Of a stretch of DNA of 64,000 nt, positions 17,202 to 25,652 are shown piece by piece. The notes beneath the pieces were generated by a model. That model was given only the letters and a program-made list of their open reading frames with translations, was not told where the DNA came from and ran no database searches. Numbering within the stretch: position 1 is the first letter of the stretch; each line of letters opens with the position of its first letter. Source of the stretch: an uncultured Muribaculaceae bacterium (lineage in GTDB: Bacteria > Bacteroidota > Bacteroidia > Bacteroidales > Muribaculaceae). The stretch is taken from positions 10,583 to 74,582 of the forward strand of contig CAJUPZ010000014.1 of assembly GCA_910588065.1 (NCBI GenBank). The letters run 5' to 3'. A program made the position numbers and the translations under genes.

Positions 17202-18542
17202 TCACAGAGTTATGTCGGTCAGCAGAGCCTGAAGGAATGGAAGGTTGTACTGAGGCAGTGACAGTGTTGCGGCAGTGTTGGTGCCGGTGCAATCTATGGC
17301 CAGCCTTATGTCGCTGCCGCGGGTGAGCACCCCCTTGGGCAGGGTTATCTGCAGCATTGCGTCGCTTTGTGAGCGCACAGGCCCTGTGGCGCCCTCATTG
17401 GGGTTGCCGTTGCGGATGCATATCATGTTGCCGTTTGTAAACACCGCGAGGCTCAGCTCGCCCTGGTTCACAAGGAAGCCGTTGGGGGCATTCCGAATAG
17501 GAAACATCATCCGTTTGAGATATGCTTTTACGGCGTCGACAGCTTTCAGTGCATCAGGCTCAGGCATCTGAGCGGCAAACAGGAAGTTCCAGGCTGTGAT
17601 GCTGAAACTGTCCCATGCGTCGCTGCTGCGTGGAGTTGCGGCGAGGGCTATGGTGCCGTCGGTTTTTTCGAGGTACGGCACAATGCTTTCAATCATACCC
17701 ATTGTCTGGAATCCGCCGAGCATACCACCGATGGCTGCGAGGGTGCTCCAGTCGAAAGAGTCTTTTATTCCGGCAGCACCGACAAGCGGGGCGTTGGCGG
17801 GGAACAGTTTCAGCACATCGGGGTTGAGCTGTCTCAGCCCGGTGTTGGCAACCAGCTCGCCGGCGGCGGTCATTCTCCGGGTGTTTAAAACAAGGTTGTT
17901 GCCATCAGGGTGAATCTCCACGCACGTCCAGTCCGGTGAGTCCAACCCTAATCCGAAACCGGATGCTGTTGCGGCTATGCTCACCATATTGTTGGCATCA
18001 AGGAATGCGCACACCCCTTGAAGTTTGCTGCGGAAGCTCTCTTTTTTGGCGCGGCTGAGGAGCTCTTTGGGAGATATTTGAGCATTGTCGGGGCATACCC
18101 ACCCCTGGTGGTCGGAAATATAATAGGAGAGTCCGTTTCCGGAGTATATTTCATAGCCGTTTTTGTTGCCGGTGGTCTTTATACCGGCTTTGCCGAGGGC
18201 ATCGAGGACTGTGGAAGAGTCTGTGATTCTGAGGGTTGCGAACCAGCTGCCGGATTCGGCTGCGATGACGGCGCAGCTGAGGTCGGCACCGCGGTTTAGC
18301 AAGGCGATGTTTCTCAGCGTGGCGGCGAAATCACGGCGCGCGTTAATGCCGGCAGGAAGCGTGATGCCGTCGCCGTCAAATGTGCAGCCCATATTTGACA
18401 TCACAGCCTTAACATTCACAACAGCCACTCCGCCGCAGTCGGCCGGTACAGTGGACAGGAGTTCCTGCTCGCCGGAGCAGGCGCAAAGCATGGCGGCCAT
18501 GATAATGGCAGCGGCAGCCGGTAATAACTTTTTGAGATTCAT
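17202..18542 (-). CDS. DUF4836-like lipoprotein
   Basis: The 446-residue product starts at 18542 with a signal peptide and a lipobox (MLCACSG, lipidated Cys22). The opening TVPADCGGVAVVNVKAVM is typical of the DUF4836 type of Bacteroidetes lipoproteins, whose function is unknown. The body is mixed alpha/beta with no catalytic motif. It is the first gene of a three-gene minus-strand operon: 4 bases separate it from the ATPase gene. Its place suggests it is a substrate-binding or periplasmic partner of the FtsX-like permease, which is inference. An in-frame ATG 30 bases upstream precedes the predicted promoter output and is unlikely. Confidence 0.7.
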   Translation of the reverse strand: MNLKKLLPAAAAIIMAAMLCACSGEQELLSTVPADCGGVAVVNVKAVMSNMGCTFDGDGITLPAGINARRDFAATLRNIALLNRGADLSCAVIAAESGSWFATLRITDSSTVLDALGKAGIKTTGNKNGYEIYSGNGLSYYISDHQGWVCPDNAQISPKELLSRAKKESFRSKLQGVCAFLDANNMVSIAATASGFGLGLDSPDWTCVEIHPDGNNLVLNTRRMTAAGELVANTGLRQLNPDVLKLFPANAPLVGAAGIKDSFDWSTLAAIGGMLGGFQTMGMIESIVPYLEKTDGTIALAATPRSSDAWDSFSITAWNFLFAAQMPEPDALKAVDAVKAYLKRMMFPIRNAPNGFLVNQGELSLAVFTNGNMICIRNGNPNEGATGPVRSQSDAMLQITLPKGVLTRGSDIRLAIDCTGTNTAATLSLPQYNLPFLQALLTDITL

Positions 18543-18560
18543 TTGCTCGATAATTTTCTG

Positions 18561-18568
18561 CAAAAATA
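18561..18568 (-). promoter_or_regulatory. -7 box of the lipoprotein-ABC operon
   Basis: TATTTTTG on the minus strand matches TAnnTTTG and ends 18 bases before the ATG at 18542. No strong -33 box is visible. It supports the start at 18542 over the in-frame ATG at 18572. Confidence 0.5.
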
Positions 18569-18639
18569 ACAAAAGTTATGTGGCGGCGGTTGAAAAACAG
18601 CCGTAAAATAGCGGTTAGGGTGTATAATAGGGTGGGGAC

Positions 18640-19392
18640 TTAAATGTCGACATTGAGTTCGCAGGAGCAAACAATGTCGGTGCGGGTGTTTTTGTCAGTA
18701 AGCCTCATTATCATCGGAGTGGGGTGTACAGCACCGCGGCAGTCAACAATCTTTTCCCAGTTGAAATCGAATCCTTTGTTGAAGAGGACGAAAATGGAGG
18801 GGCTGCCGGTGAGGTCGTATTCGTATGTGATAAAGTCTTTTTCGTCTGTGCTGTCGCCATCCGGCAGGAAGAACTGCATAGTGGCCACGCTGTTCATCAG
18901 AATATCGAATTTGCCGGTGGTGATGAGGCTGTTGCCTCTCCATATCTCGAGCTTGCGTTTGTTGCCTGACGCTCTGACAAACCGCAGTTCGTCACCTTCC
19001 TGAATGTGCGGGGTTATGTTTCCCTCCTTTATCTCCTTGATTATGAACTCCATGTACATCTCCACCACAGTGATGTTTATGGTTGTTTCGGTGTTGGTGC
19101 GGATATCCTTCACAGTCATGGTGGATGTGCCGGTGGAGAGTGGCATCACATATACGCTGCGTCCGTTGATGTTCATGTAAGGGCGGCCGAGCACTTTGCT
19201 GTCTCCAACCTCAATCTCGTAGTTGCCGCCACCATTCTCAAAACTGATGGTGGTGGCTATACCGGCACGTATGGTATAGTCCTGGGTAGGGAATTTGGCG
19301 GGGAATACGGGCACCTTGTCGTCATCGTCATCAGAGCATGAGGACAATGCGATGAGGCACAATGCTGACAAAATATAGAGGAGGTTCTTCAT
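18640..19392 (-). CDS. Surface lipoprotein with Ser-Asp5 export signal
   Basis: The 250-residue product has a lipobox at Cys19 (LSSC) followed at once by SDDDDD. A Ser/Lys plus acidic run directly after the lipidated cysteine is the lipoprotein export signal that sends Bacteroidetes lipoproteins to the cell surface, so this protein is probably surface exposed. Residues about 35-110 look like an Ig-like beta domain (TIRAGIATTISFENGGGNYEIEV). The C-terminal half resembles lipocalin-like or calycin domains in its length and strand pattern, but this is uncertain. The nearest promoter candidate (19464-19471) has one mismatch. Confidence 0.65.
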   Translation of the reverse strand: MKNLLYILSALCLIALSSCSDDDDDKVPVFPAKFPTQDYTIRAGIATTISFENGGGNYEIEVGDSKVLGRPYMNINGRSVYVMPLSTGTSTMTVKDIRTNTETTINITVVEMYMEFIIKEIKEGNITPHIQEGDELRFVRASGNKRKLEIWRGNSLITTGKFDILMNSVATMQFFLPDGDSTDEKDFITYEYDLTGSPSIFVLFNKGFDFNWEKIVDCRGAVHPTPMIMRLTDKNTRTDIVCSCELNVDI

Positions 19393-19528
19393 AACATCCG
19401 TTTTTTTTCGCTGTATTGATACGCCCGGAGCATCGTTTTCGGACGCTATCAGGCATTATGTCGCGAAGTTACATATTTTTTCCGTGCAATGCAAAAAAAT
19501 CTCCCAAGGGTGCTTGTGTTCAGTGTGT

Positions 19529-20095
19529 TCAGGGTTCGGGAAAGTAGGGGGAAACCTTGCGCAGCCAACGGTCGCGGTCTATCTGCGTGCCGTATTCGGT
19601 GTAGATTCCATTGAAGCGTTCTTCAAACTCACGGCGCAGACGCCCCGTTGTGGGCATCTCCTCAGTGGGGTGGGCACGCCACCAGTCGGTAATCTGCAGG
19701 GCGAGCTCGCCTGCAAGGTCGGCATCGATGTATTTGAAGGGAGACAGCCTGCGGGAATCTCTGGCAAATCTTGCAAAACGCTCGTTTTCAATGCGCTGCT
19801 GTAGATCCGGTGCGGGGATTATGGGGAGTACGCCGGGGATGGCAGGGGCTTTTTGGGCGGATTGGGCTTTTTGGGCGGCGCGGTCGGCGGCGCGTTTGAG
19901 CCTCTTGGCTTCGCGGGCGTCATAGTCGGCCTTGATGGTGGCGAACACCTCAGCGGCCTGAGGGTCAGCGATTTCGGTGATGTAGCCGTTGACAATGTAG
20001 GCGAGGACGGCTTCGAGAACGATTAGTTTGATTGCCTGGGGCAGCGCGAGGGTGGCGATGACCCATTCGGCGCGGAGTGTGATGTTTTTCTTCAT
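19529..20095 (-). CDS. Unknown protein, faintly DUF6291-like
   Basis: The 188-residue product has no signal peptide. The N-terminal 60 residues are helical and hydrophobic (LALPQAIKLIVLEAVLAYIVNGY), followed by VFATIKADYDAREAKRLKRAADRAAQ, a layout that recalls DUF6291-like phage and mobile-element proteins; the resemblance is weak. The middle is a short Ala/Pro-rich linker and the C-terminus has a conserved-looking W-R-P pattern (ITDWWRAHPTEEMP, WLRKVSPYFPEP). The ATG at 20095 is preferred to 20119 because the promoter box at 20117-20124 excludes the latter. It adjoins the repeat block, which is consistent with an accessory origin. Confidence 0.55.
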   Translation of the reverse strand: MKKNITLRAEWVIATLALPQAIKLIVLEAVLAYIVNGYITEIADPQAAEVFATIKADYDAREAKRLKRAADRAAQKAQSAQKAPAIPGVLPIIPAPDLQQRIENERFARFARDSRRLSPFKYIDADLAGELALQITDWWRAHPTEEMPTTGRLRREFEERFNGIYTEYGTQIDRDRWLRKVSPYFPEP

Positions 20096-20116
20096 AGTTG
20101 TGTGGGTTTTATGGTG

Positions 20117-20124
20117 CAAAGGTA
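20117..20124 (-). promoter_or_regulatory. -7 box of the unknown gene
   Basis: TACCTTTG on the minus strand matches TAnnTTTG. The start of transcription is expected near 20110, giving a leader of about 15 nt before the ATG at 20095. Confidence 0.55.
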
Positions 20125-20211
20125 GTATGCGGATTTGGCGGATTTATGCGAATTTGCACATTTGTGAGTTCTTAGTTGTGAGTTTTTAGTTTTTAGTTGG
20201 GGGGGAAGGTG

Positions 20212-20430
20212 TGGTACCTCCGGCACCAACTGTGTATGTGGCTGGTAATCCGCGCACTACGTACGCGGTTAACAAAATAATCGCACCCTCCGGGCGCTTG
20301 AAAAAAAGCAGAGGACAGAGAGCTACAGGTGCGAAAGGTAGCAAAGAGCTGTAGGCTCGTCAATTTTGTTATCCCCGTACGAAGTACGGGGTCAGGCACT
20401 ACCCCAACGAAAATGGTGCCGGAGGTACCA
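20212..20430. repeat. Double mosaic hairpin element bounded by 17-bp inverted repeats
   Basis: A perfect 17-bp inverted repeat, TGGTACCTCCGGCACCA at 20212-20228 and its complement at 20414-20430, bounds this non-coding element. Just inside each end is a hairpin: 20250-20268 and 20373-20391 (8-bp stem CCCCGTAC/GTACGGGG, GAA loop). Each half is a diverged copy of the single element at about 63800-63868, and the two halves are in opposite orientation around a 100-base centre. This is the arrangement of REP/BIME-type elements. The open frame through it is a by-product and not a gene. Confidence 0.75.
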
Positions 20431-20548
20431 GACCTAAAATAGCTAATATTCAATAACATCGCCTCTCGCGAGGCTCAGAGGGAGGAGAGGGGGCTGTGCT
20501 ACCCCAGGCCTCGCGCTGTGCGCTCGTGCCGGGGATGTACATGGCATA

Positions 20549-20579
20549 GCGCATCCTGCGCTCGGACGTCTCCGACGCC
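20549..20579 (+). repeat. 31-bp interspersed repeat, copy 1
   Basis: This 31-base unit starts with the small hairpin GCGCATCCTGCGC and ends CCGACGCC. It differs by one base from the copy at 63768-63798 (minus orientation) and by two from the copy at 20655-20685. Confidence 0.75.
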
Positions 20580-20597
20580 ACGTTAGAGGGGAGGGTA

Positions 20598-20633
20598 ATT
20601 CGTATAATTCTTATAACTCGTATAATTCGTATA
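20598..20633. repeat. Four tandem 9-bp repeats (ATTCGTATA)
   Basis: Units are ATTCGTATA, ATTCTTATA, ACTCGTATA and ATTCGTATA, without spacers. They lie between two copies of the 31-bp repeat. The short unit makes copy number likely to vary between strains. Confidence 0.85.
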
Positions 20634-20654
20634 GGTAGTTTTTTTGACGGCATC

Positions 20655-20685
20655 GCGCATCCTGCGCTCAGACGTCTCCGAGGCC
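20655..20685 (+). repeat. 31-bp interspersed repeat, copy 2
   Basis: Same unit as 20549-20579 with two differences, in the same orientation, 106 bases further on. Between 20686 and 20768 no gene or further clear repeat was seen other than a CGCGGGTGGAA motif shared with 63.9 kb. Confidence 0.75.
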
Positions 20686-20768
20686 CTATGCGGTGGATAG
20701 GATGATGTGAGCGCGATGTATCGGCGCCCCTACATGTGCGCGCACCGCGGGTGGAAGTGCCGTATATT

Positions 20769-22013
20769 TTACGGTTGTGGGTTGGGGTCGGCGGGGTCAA
20801 TGTCGCCGTCGTATTTCTGGAACAGGAAGTCGTTGTATGGGAACCGGGTGAGGTGTATCTCCTTGGCTTTCTCGTAGATTTTGGCTTTTAGCTCGTCGAT
20901 GTTTATGCCTTTTTTTGCTGAGATGAAGACAACATCGTCGCCGAGACGGTTCATCCAGGATGCTTTAAGTTCGTCGAGTGAGTAGTTTTCGCGGGTTTTC
21001 GGGGTGAGGTCATCTTCATCCTTGGGGGTGAATGAGAAGGCGTCAATTTTGTTGAACACCATTATCATCGGTTTGTCGGCGCTGCCGCACACTTCAGCGA
21101 GAGTTTTGTTGACCACCTCGATCTGTTCCTCGAAGTTGGGGTGTGAGATGTCAACTACATGGACAAGGAGGTCGGCATCGCGCACTTCATCAAGGGTTGA
21201 TTTGAATGATTCGACAAGGTGGGTGGGGAGTTTGCGGATAAAGCCGACGGTGTCTGTGAGCAGGAAGGGGAGGTTGTCGATGATGACTTTGCGCACTGTG
21301 GTGTCGAGGGTTGCGAATAGCTTGTTTTCGGCAAAGACATCGCTCTTGCTGAGCAGGTTCATGAGGGTTGATTTGCCGACGTTTGTGTAGCCGACGAGCG
21401 CCACCCGTGTGAGTTTTCCGCGATTTTTGCGCTGGATTGATTTCTGGCGGTCGATATCCTTCAGCTCGGCTTTGAGGCGGGATATTTTGTCAAGGATAAT
21501 ACGGCGGTCGGTTTCGATCTGTGTTTCACCCGGGCCGCGCATGCCGATACCGCCGCGCTGGCGCTCGAGGTGGGTCCACATGCGTGTGAGCCGAGGGAGG
21601 AGGTATTGGTACTGGGCGAGCTCCACCTGCGTTTTTGCGTTTGCGGTCTGGGCTCTCCGGGCAAATATGTCAAGAATCAGGCTTGTGCGGTCGAGAATCT
21701 TGATTTTGAGCTCTTTTTCGATATTCGCCACCTGCTTGGCGGTGAGGTCATCGTCAAATATGGCCATACCAATTTCGTTGTCCTCCACATATTGCCTGAT
21801 CTCCTCAAGCTTACCTTTGCCGACGAATGTGCGGCTGTCAGCTCCGTTCACTTTCTGAAAAAACTTTTTGACGGTGACAGCACCGGCAGTGTCGGCGAGG
21901 AATTCCAGCTCGTCGAGATATTCGCGGGCCTTGGCTTCATTCTGCATCGGGGTTATGAGTCCGACGAGCACGGCTCTTTCGGAGCTTTCTTTATCTATGA
22001 TAAGGTCTTTCAT
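20769..22013 (-). CDS. hflX: GTPase HflX
   Basis: The 414-residue protein has the HflX N-terminal nucleotide-binding domain, the family motif MRGPGETQIETDRR (about residues 158-171), and a Ras-like GTPase domain with G1 GYTNVGKST (208-216), a DTVGF G3 and a NKID G4. HflX binds the ribosomal 50S subunit and splits stalled ribosomes, especially under heat stress. Length is usual. It is transcribed alone on the minus strand, divergent from the AsmA-like gene. Its 3' end abuts the repeat block. Confidence 0.95.
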   Translation of the reverse strand: MKDLIIDKESSERAVLVGLITPMQNEAKAREYLDELEFLADTAGAVTVKKFFQKVNGADSRTFVGKGKLEEIRQYVEDNEIGMAIFDDDLTAKQVANIEKELKIKILDRTSLILDIFARRAQTANAKTQVELAQYQYLLPRLTRMWTHLERQRGGIGMRGPGETQIETDRRIILDKISRLKAELKDIDRQKSIQRKNRGKLTRVALVGYTNVGKSTLMNLLSKSDVFAENKLFATLDTTVRKVIIDNLPFLLTDTVGFIRKLPTHLVESFKSTLDEVRDADLLVHVVDISHPNFEEQIEVVNKTLAEVCGSADKPMIMVFNKIDAFSFTPKDEDDLTPKTRENYSLDELKASWMNRLGDDVVFISAKKGINIDELKAKIYEKAKEIHLTRFPYNDFLFQKYDGDIDPADPNPQP

Positions 22014-22075
22014 ACAGTGTCTGTTTCAATAGAGTCTGTTCTTTGGATTATAACGCTTCCGGGCGGCAAAGTGTG

Positions 22076-22083
22076 CAAAATTA
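22076..22083 (-). promoter_or_regulatory. -7 box of hflX
   Basis: TAATTTTG on the minus strand fits TAnnTTTG and lies 62 bases before the hflX ATG. A convincing -33 box was not found. Confidence 0.5.
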
Positions 22084-22169
22084 GCAATAAATACTCGTAA
22101 ATTGAGGATTCTTTGTAATTTTACACTCTGAAACCTTCATATTTGGAAACAAATGCAACAGCTTGCCGC

Positions 22170-22208
22170 TTATTAAAGAGTGGCAGCGTGTGGAAAAGCT
22201 TTTAATAA
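22170..22208 (+). promoter_or_regulatory. Inverted repeat just before the AsmA-like start
   Basis: TTATTAAA (22170-22177) and TTTAATAA (22201-22208) can form an AT stem around a 23-base loop, ending 9 bases before the TTG start at 22218. If it forms in the mRNA it could limit ribosome access. Confidence 0.35.
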
Positions 22209-22217
22209 TCCGGAAAT

Positions 22218-25200
22218 TTGAACAAAGAGAATCACGATAAAGTAACAGACTCCGCGCCGGTGGCAGCGGAGCGGCGTCCTGTGTGGCGGCGATGCCTGAA
22301 ATGGGTGTTGATAATATTCGGCTCGTTGCTGCTGCTTGCGGTGGCGGCTGTAGGTGTGGGTGTGTGGCTGTTGTCGCCGGAGGCTCTCACGCCGATGGTG
22401 TCCAAATACTCGAGCAATTATCTTGATGCCGATGTGACTGCAGGCAAGGTTGAGCTGACATTCTGGTCTACCTTCCCGAAGGTGTCGCTTGAGGTCGATG
22501 ACCTTACTGTTGTGAGCAAGTCGCTCGATGGTGTTGCGGACAGTGTGAGGGCAAAATTGCCTGCCGATGCCGACACCCTTCTGAAGCTGCCTCATTTTTC
22601 GGGCGGTGTGAATGTGTGGGCGTTGATTGGCGGCACAGTTATGCTCTATGATGTGGTGATTGACAGGCCGGAGGTGAATCTTGTGGCTGTCAACGACAGT
22701 GTGGCCAACTATCTGATAGTGCCGGCAAGCAGTGACACTTCAAGCACCTCGCCTATGCCACGGATTTCCATCAACCGTTTTGAACTGAAGGGGGACGCTC
22801 CGGTGAGGTTTGTCTCGCTCGCCGACACCATGGATGTGGGCATGACCCTCAAATCGACATATCTCGCGGGGGCGAAGGCTCCGCAATATACCTTCAGCAT
22901 GGAAGGCTGCGGCGGCGGGTTGATATTCGCCGGCTTTGACTTGACCAAGATACCGTTCAGCGTAGATGGCCGCATTGATTGGGATCAGCGGACTCCGCAT
23001 AATGTCGATATCGAGCGGTTGAAGGTGAGCGCGGATGAGCTTACGGTAAATATGAGCGCATCGCTGGACTTTGAGAAAGAGCTGACAGTCAAGACACTCC
23101 GGCTTGATGCTCCCGGGCTTGACATAGGCAGGGTGAAGGAGCTTGTGCCTGAGAGTATGCTCGGCGGGTTAGCATCCCTTTCCACAGATATCACCGCTGA
23201 TATAGCTGTGGAGCTTCTTGCTCCGTATAAGGCAGCGGGTGGCGAGCTGCCTGACATGACTGTTCATTTCAGGGTGCCGGGTGGCAGCGCGGCGTATGAC
23301 CGCATAAACATAAGGGAGGTGAGGGCCGATATATACGCAGCCCTGTACGGAAGCGACCTCAACAAAAGTGTTGTGGACATAAAAGAGCTGAAGGTCAAGG
23401 GGCGCAGCCTTGACTTTTCGCTTACCGGAACTGCCACCGACCTCATGACGGATGCTGCGCTTACAGGCACATTCAGCGGCTCTCTCAACCTCGGCACCCT
23501 GCCGGCCGCGCTATGGCAGAGGCTGCAGTGCAAGGCGGTGGGGACAGTGTCGGGCGATGCGGCTTTCAAGCTGAGGGCGAGCGATTTCACTGCCAAGACA
23601 TTCCATCGGCTCAAAGCCTCGGGCAAGTTGGGCGTTGCTGACTTTAAATTTGCCACAGCGGATACCGCCCTTGCTTTCGTTACAGACAGAATGACCCTGA
23701 CATTCGGCACTGACGCTCGGCTTGCCATCGCAGATACCTTGCGTGCCGACTCACTTCTGAAAATATCACTCACCGCCGATTCCCTGCGATTCAGGGGCGA
23801 AGGGGTGGCTCTCAGCGCCCACGGAGCAAGCTTTGTGCTGGCTGCCCGTAACACCGCCATGAGTCTGGATACCACCAGAATAAATCCATTGGGAATGGCT
23901 CTGCGGGCGGAGATGGTGAGGCTGCGCTCAGACAGCGATTCGGTGAGCCTTATGCTGCGCGATGCCGCTGTCAAGGCGAGCCTGAGCCGCTATAACGGCG
24001 CTGCGAGAAAACCGTTGCTGTCAATGCAGGTCGAGGCCGGGCGAGCCCGGTATTCCGATGCCCTGAACAGGGTGTCGCTCACCGGTGCGGGAGCGGATCT
24101 GATACTTCATCCGGTGGAGAGGAGGCATGTTGCGCGCGATTCCGCATCAAGAGCGCGGCTTGCCGCCAGAGTTCACAGAATGGATTCCATGCGCTCTGCA
24201 AGCGGCACGGAAAATCTTGATTTCGAGCTTGACCGCACTCTGTCATCCCTGCTGCGGAGATGGAAGGCCGGCGGCCATATAAAGGCCAAGCGCGGCAGGC
24301 TCATAACACCCTATTTCCCGGTGAGGAACAGTCTGAGGAATCTCGACATGACCTTCTCTACCGACAGCGTGGTGATAAGGAACACGAAGTATCGTCTGGG
24401 TAAAAGCGATTTCCTTATAAACGGCACCATCTCTAACATATCGAGGGCTTTGACGAGCCGCCGCGGGTCGCCGCTCAGAATAAAATTTGATATCGAGAGC
24501 GACACTATCAATATAAACGAGATTTATGAGGCCTCTATGGCGGGGTCGGCCTTTGCCGAGCGCATAAGCAAGGGGCAGCTGAAGATGGCCACGGGTGACA
24601 ATGACGACAGCCTGCAGGCTCATCTTGACAGCAGTGCCAATCCATACGACCAGCCGGCCCTTGTTGTACCCTCCAATATAGATGCGAGCCTCAATATCCA
24701 TGCAGGCGATGTGCTTTACGCCGATATCTGGTTTCAGAAGCTGAAAGGCAATGTGGGGATAAAGGGTGGGGCGATACACCTGAATGAGCTCGCCGGCTAC
24801 ACCCCGATCGGCTCGCTGAATCTGACAGCCCTGTACAGCGCGCCAACCAAGCATGATGTCACCTTTGCCGCGGGTGCAGTTGTGAGAAGCCTGAAACTTA
24901 AGGAATTCCTGCATCTTCTGCCTGAGGTTGACTCAGTGCTTCCGCTGCTGCGCGAGGTCAATGGCATAGTGACCGCCGATATGGCGATGTCGACAGAGAT
25001 TGACTCGATGATGAACCTGAAGTTCAACACCTTCAACCTTGTTCTGAAGCTTGCAGGAGACAGCCTTGTGCTTGTAGACAGCAAAACCTTCCGTACAATG
25101 GCAAAGTGGCTGATGTTCAAGCATAAGAATGAGAATATCATCAACAATATGAAGGTTGAACTGATGATTAAGGACACCAAACTGGATGTGTTTCCATTCG

Positions 25201-25652
25201 TGTTTGACATAGACCGCTACCGCATCGGTGTGAGCGGCCACAACAGCCTGGATATGGATCTTGACTATCATGTTGCCGTGCTCAAATCGCCGCTGCCGTT
25301 CAAATTCGGCATCAATATCAAGGGTAAGCCGGGTGATTTGAAGATACGTCTGGGCAGAGCCAATTTCGATGAGAACAAGATTGCGTACAGCCGTCAGCTC
25401 ACCGACACGCTGCGGATGAACCTTGTGCATGAGATAAGGGAGGTGTTTCAGTTCGGAGCGCGCAACGGTAAGCACACCCGCCTGATGCTTGAGGCCCCGA
25501 AGCCGAGCGCGGCCGAATTCATGGTTTCTGACACCCTGACACATGCCGACTCGCTGATATTTATCCAGGGGGGTGCTCTGGAGGGTCCTCCTGTGCCGCC
25601 GTTTCCCGAAACCGAATCCACATCCAAAAAGTCGAAGAAGAAAAAACGCTGA
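22218..25652 (+). CDS. AsmA-like inner-membrane protein with TTG start
   Basis: The 1144-residue protein has one N-terminal transmembrane helix (about residues 29-51) and a very long repetitive beta-strand body, as in AsmA/YhdP/TamB-type proteins that bridge the periplasm and probably carry phospholipids to the outer membrane. The AsmA-typical opening after the helix (YLDADVTAGKVELTFWSTFPKVSLEVDDL) is clear. An in-frame stop at 22206-22208 excludes an earlier start; the first usable codon is TTG at 22218. The C-terminal tail is Ser/Lys-rich (STSKKSKKKKR). Its stop overlaps the next start. Confidence 0.85.
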   Translation: MNKENHDKVTDSAPVAAERRPVWRRCLKWVLIIFGSLLLLAVAAVGVGVWLLSPEALTPMVSKYSSNYLDADVTAGKVELTFWSTFPKVSLEVDDLTVVSKSLDGVADSVRAKLPADADTLLKLPHFSGGVNVWALIGGTVMLYDVVIDRPEVNLVAVNDSVANYLIVPASSDTSSTSPMPRISINRFELKGDAPVRFVSLADTMDVGMTLKSTYLAGAKAPQYTFSMEGCGGGLIFAGFDLTKIPFSVDGRIDWDQRTPHNVDIERLKVSADELTVNMSASLDFEKELTVKTLRLDAPGLDIGRVKELVPESMLGGLASLSTDITADIAVELLAPYKAAGGELPDMTVHFRVPGGSAAYDRINIREVRADIYAALYGSDLNKSVVDIKELKVKGRSLDFSLTGTATDLMTDAALTGTFSGSLNLGTLPAALWQRLQCKAVGTVSGDAAFKLRASDFTAKTFHRLKASGKLGVADFKFATADTALAFVTDRMTLTFGTDARLAIADTLRADSLLKISLTADSLRFRGEGVALSAHGASFVLAARNTAMSLDTTRINPLGMALRAEMVRLRSDSDSVSLMLRDAAVKASLSRYNGAARKPLLSMQVEAGRARYSDALNRVSLTGAGADLILHPVERRHVARDSASRARLAARVHRMDSMRSASGTENLDFELDRTLSSLLRRWKAGGHIKAKRGRLITPYFPVRNSLRNLDMTFSTDSVVIRNTKYRLGKSDFLINGTISNISRALTSRRGSPLRIKFDIESDTININEIYEASMAGSAFAERISKGQLKMATGDNDDSLQAHLDSSANPYDQPALVVPSNIDASLNIHAGDVLYADIWFQKLKGNVGIKGGAIHLNELAGYTPIGSLNLTALYSAPTKHDVTFAAGAVVRSLKLKEFLHLLPEVDSVLPLLREVNGIVTADMAMSTEIDSMMNLKFNTFNLVLKLAGDSLVLVDSKTFRTMAKWLMFKHKNENIINNMKVELMIKDTKLDVFPFVFDIDRYRIGVSGHNSLDMDLDYHVAVLKSPLPFKFGINIKGKPGDLKIRLGRANFDENKIAYSRQLTDTLRMNLVHEIREVFQFGARNGKHTRLMLEAPKPSAAEFMVSDTLTHADSLIFIQGGALEGPPVPPFPETESTSKKSKKKKR

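Noticed and set aside
20193..20459. 88-residue minus-strand open frame in the repeat element
   Set aside because: It coincides with the inverted-repeat element and its translation follows palindromic DNA, without protein-like character.
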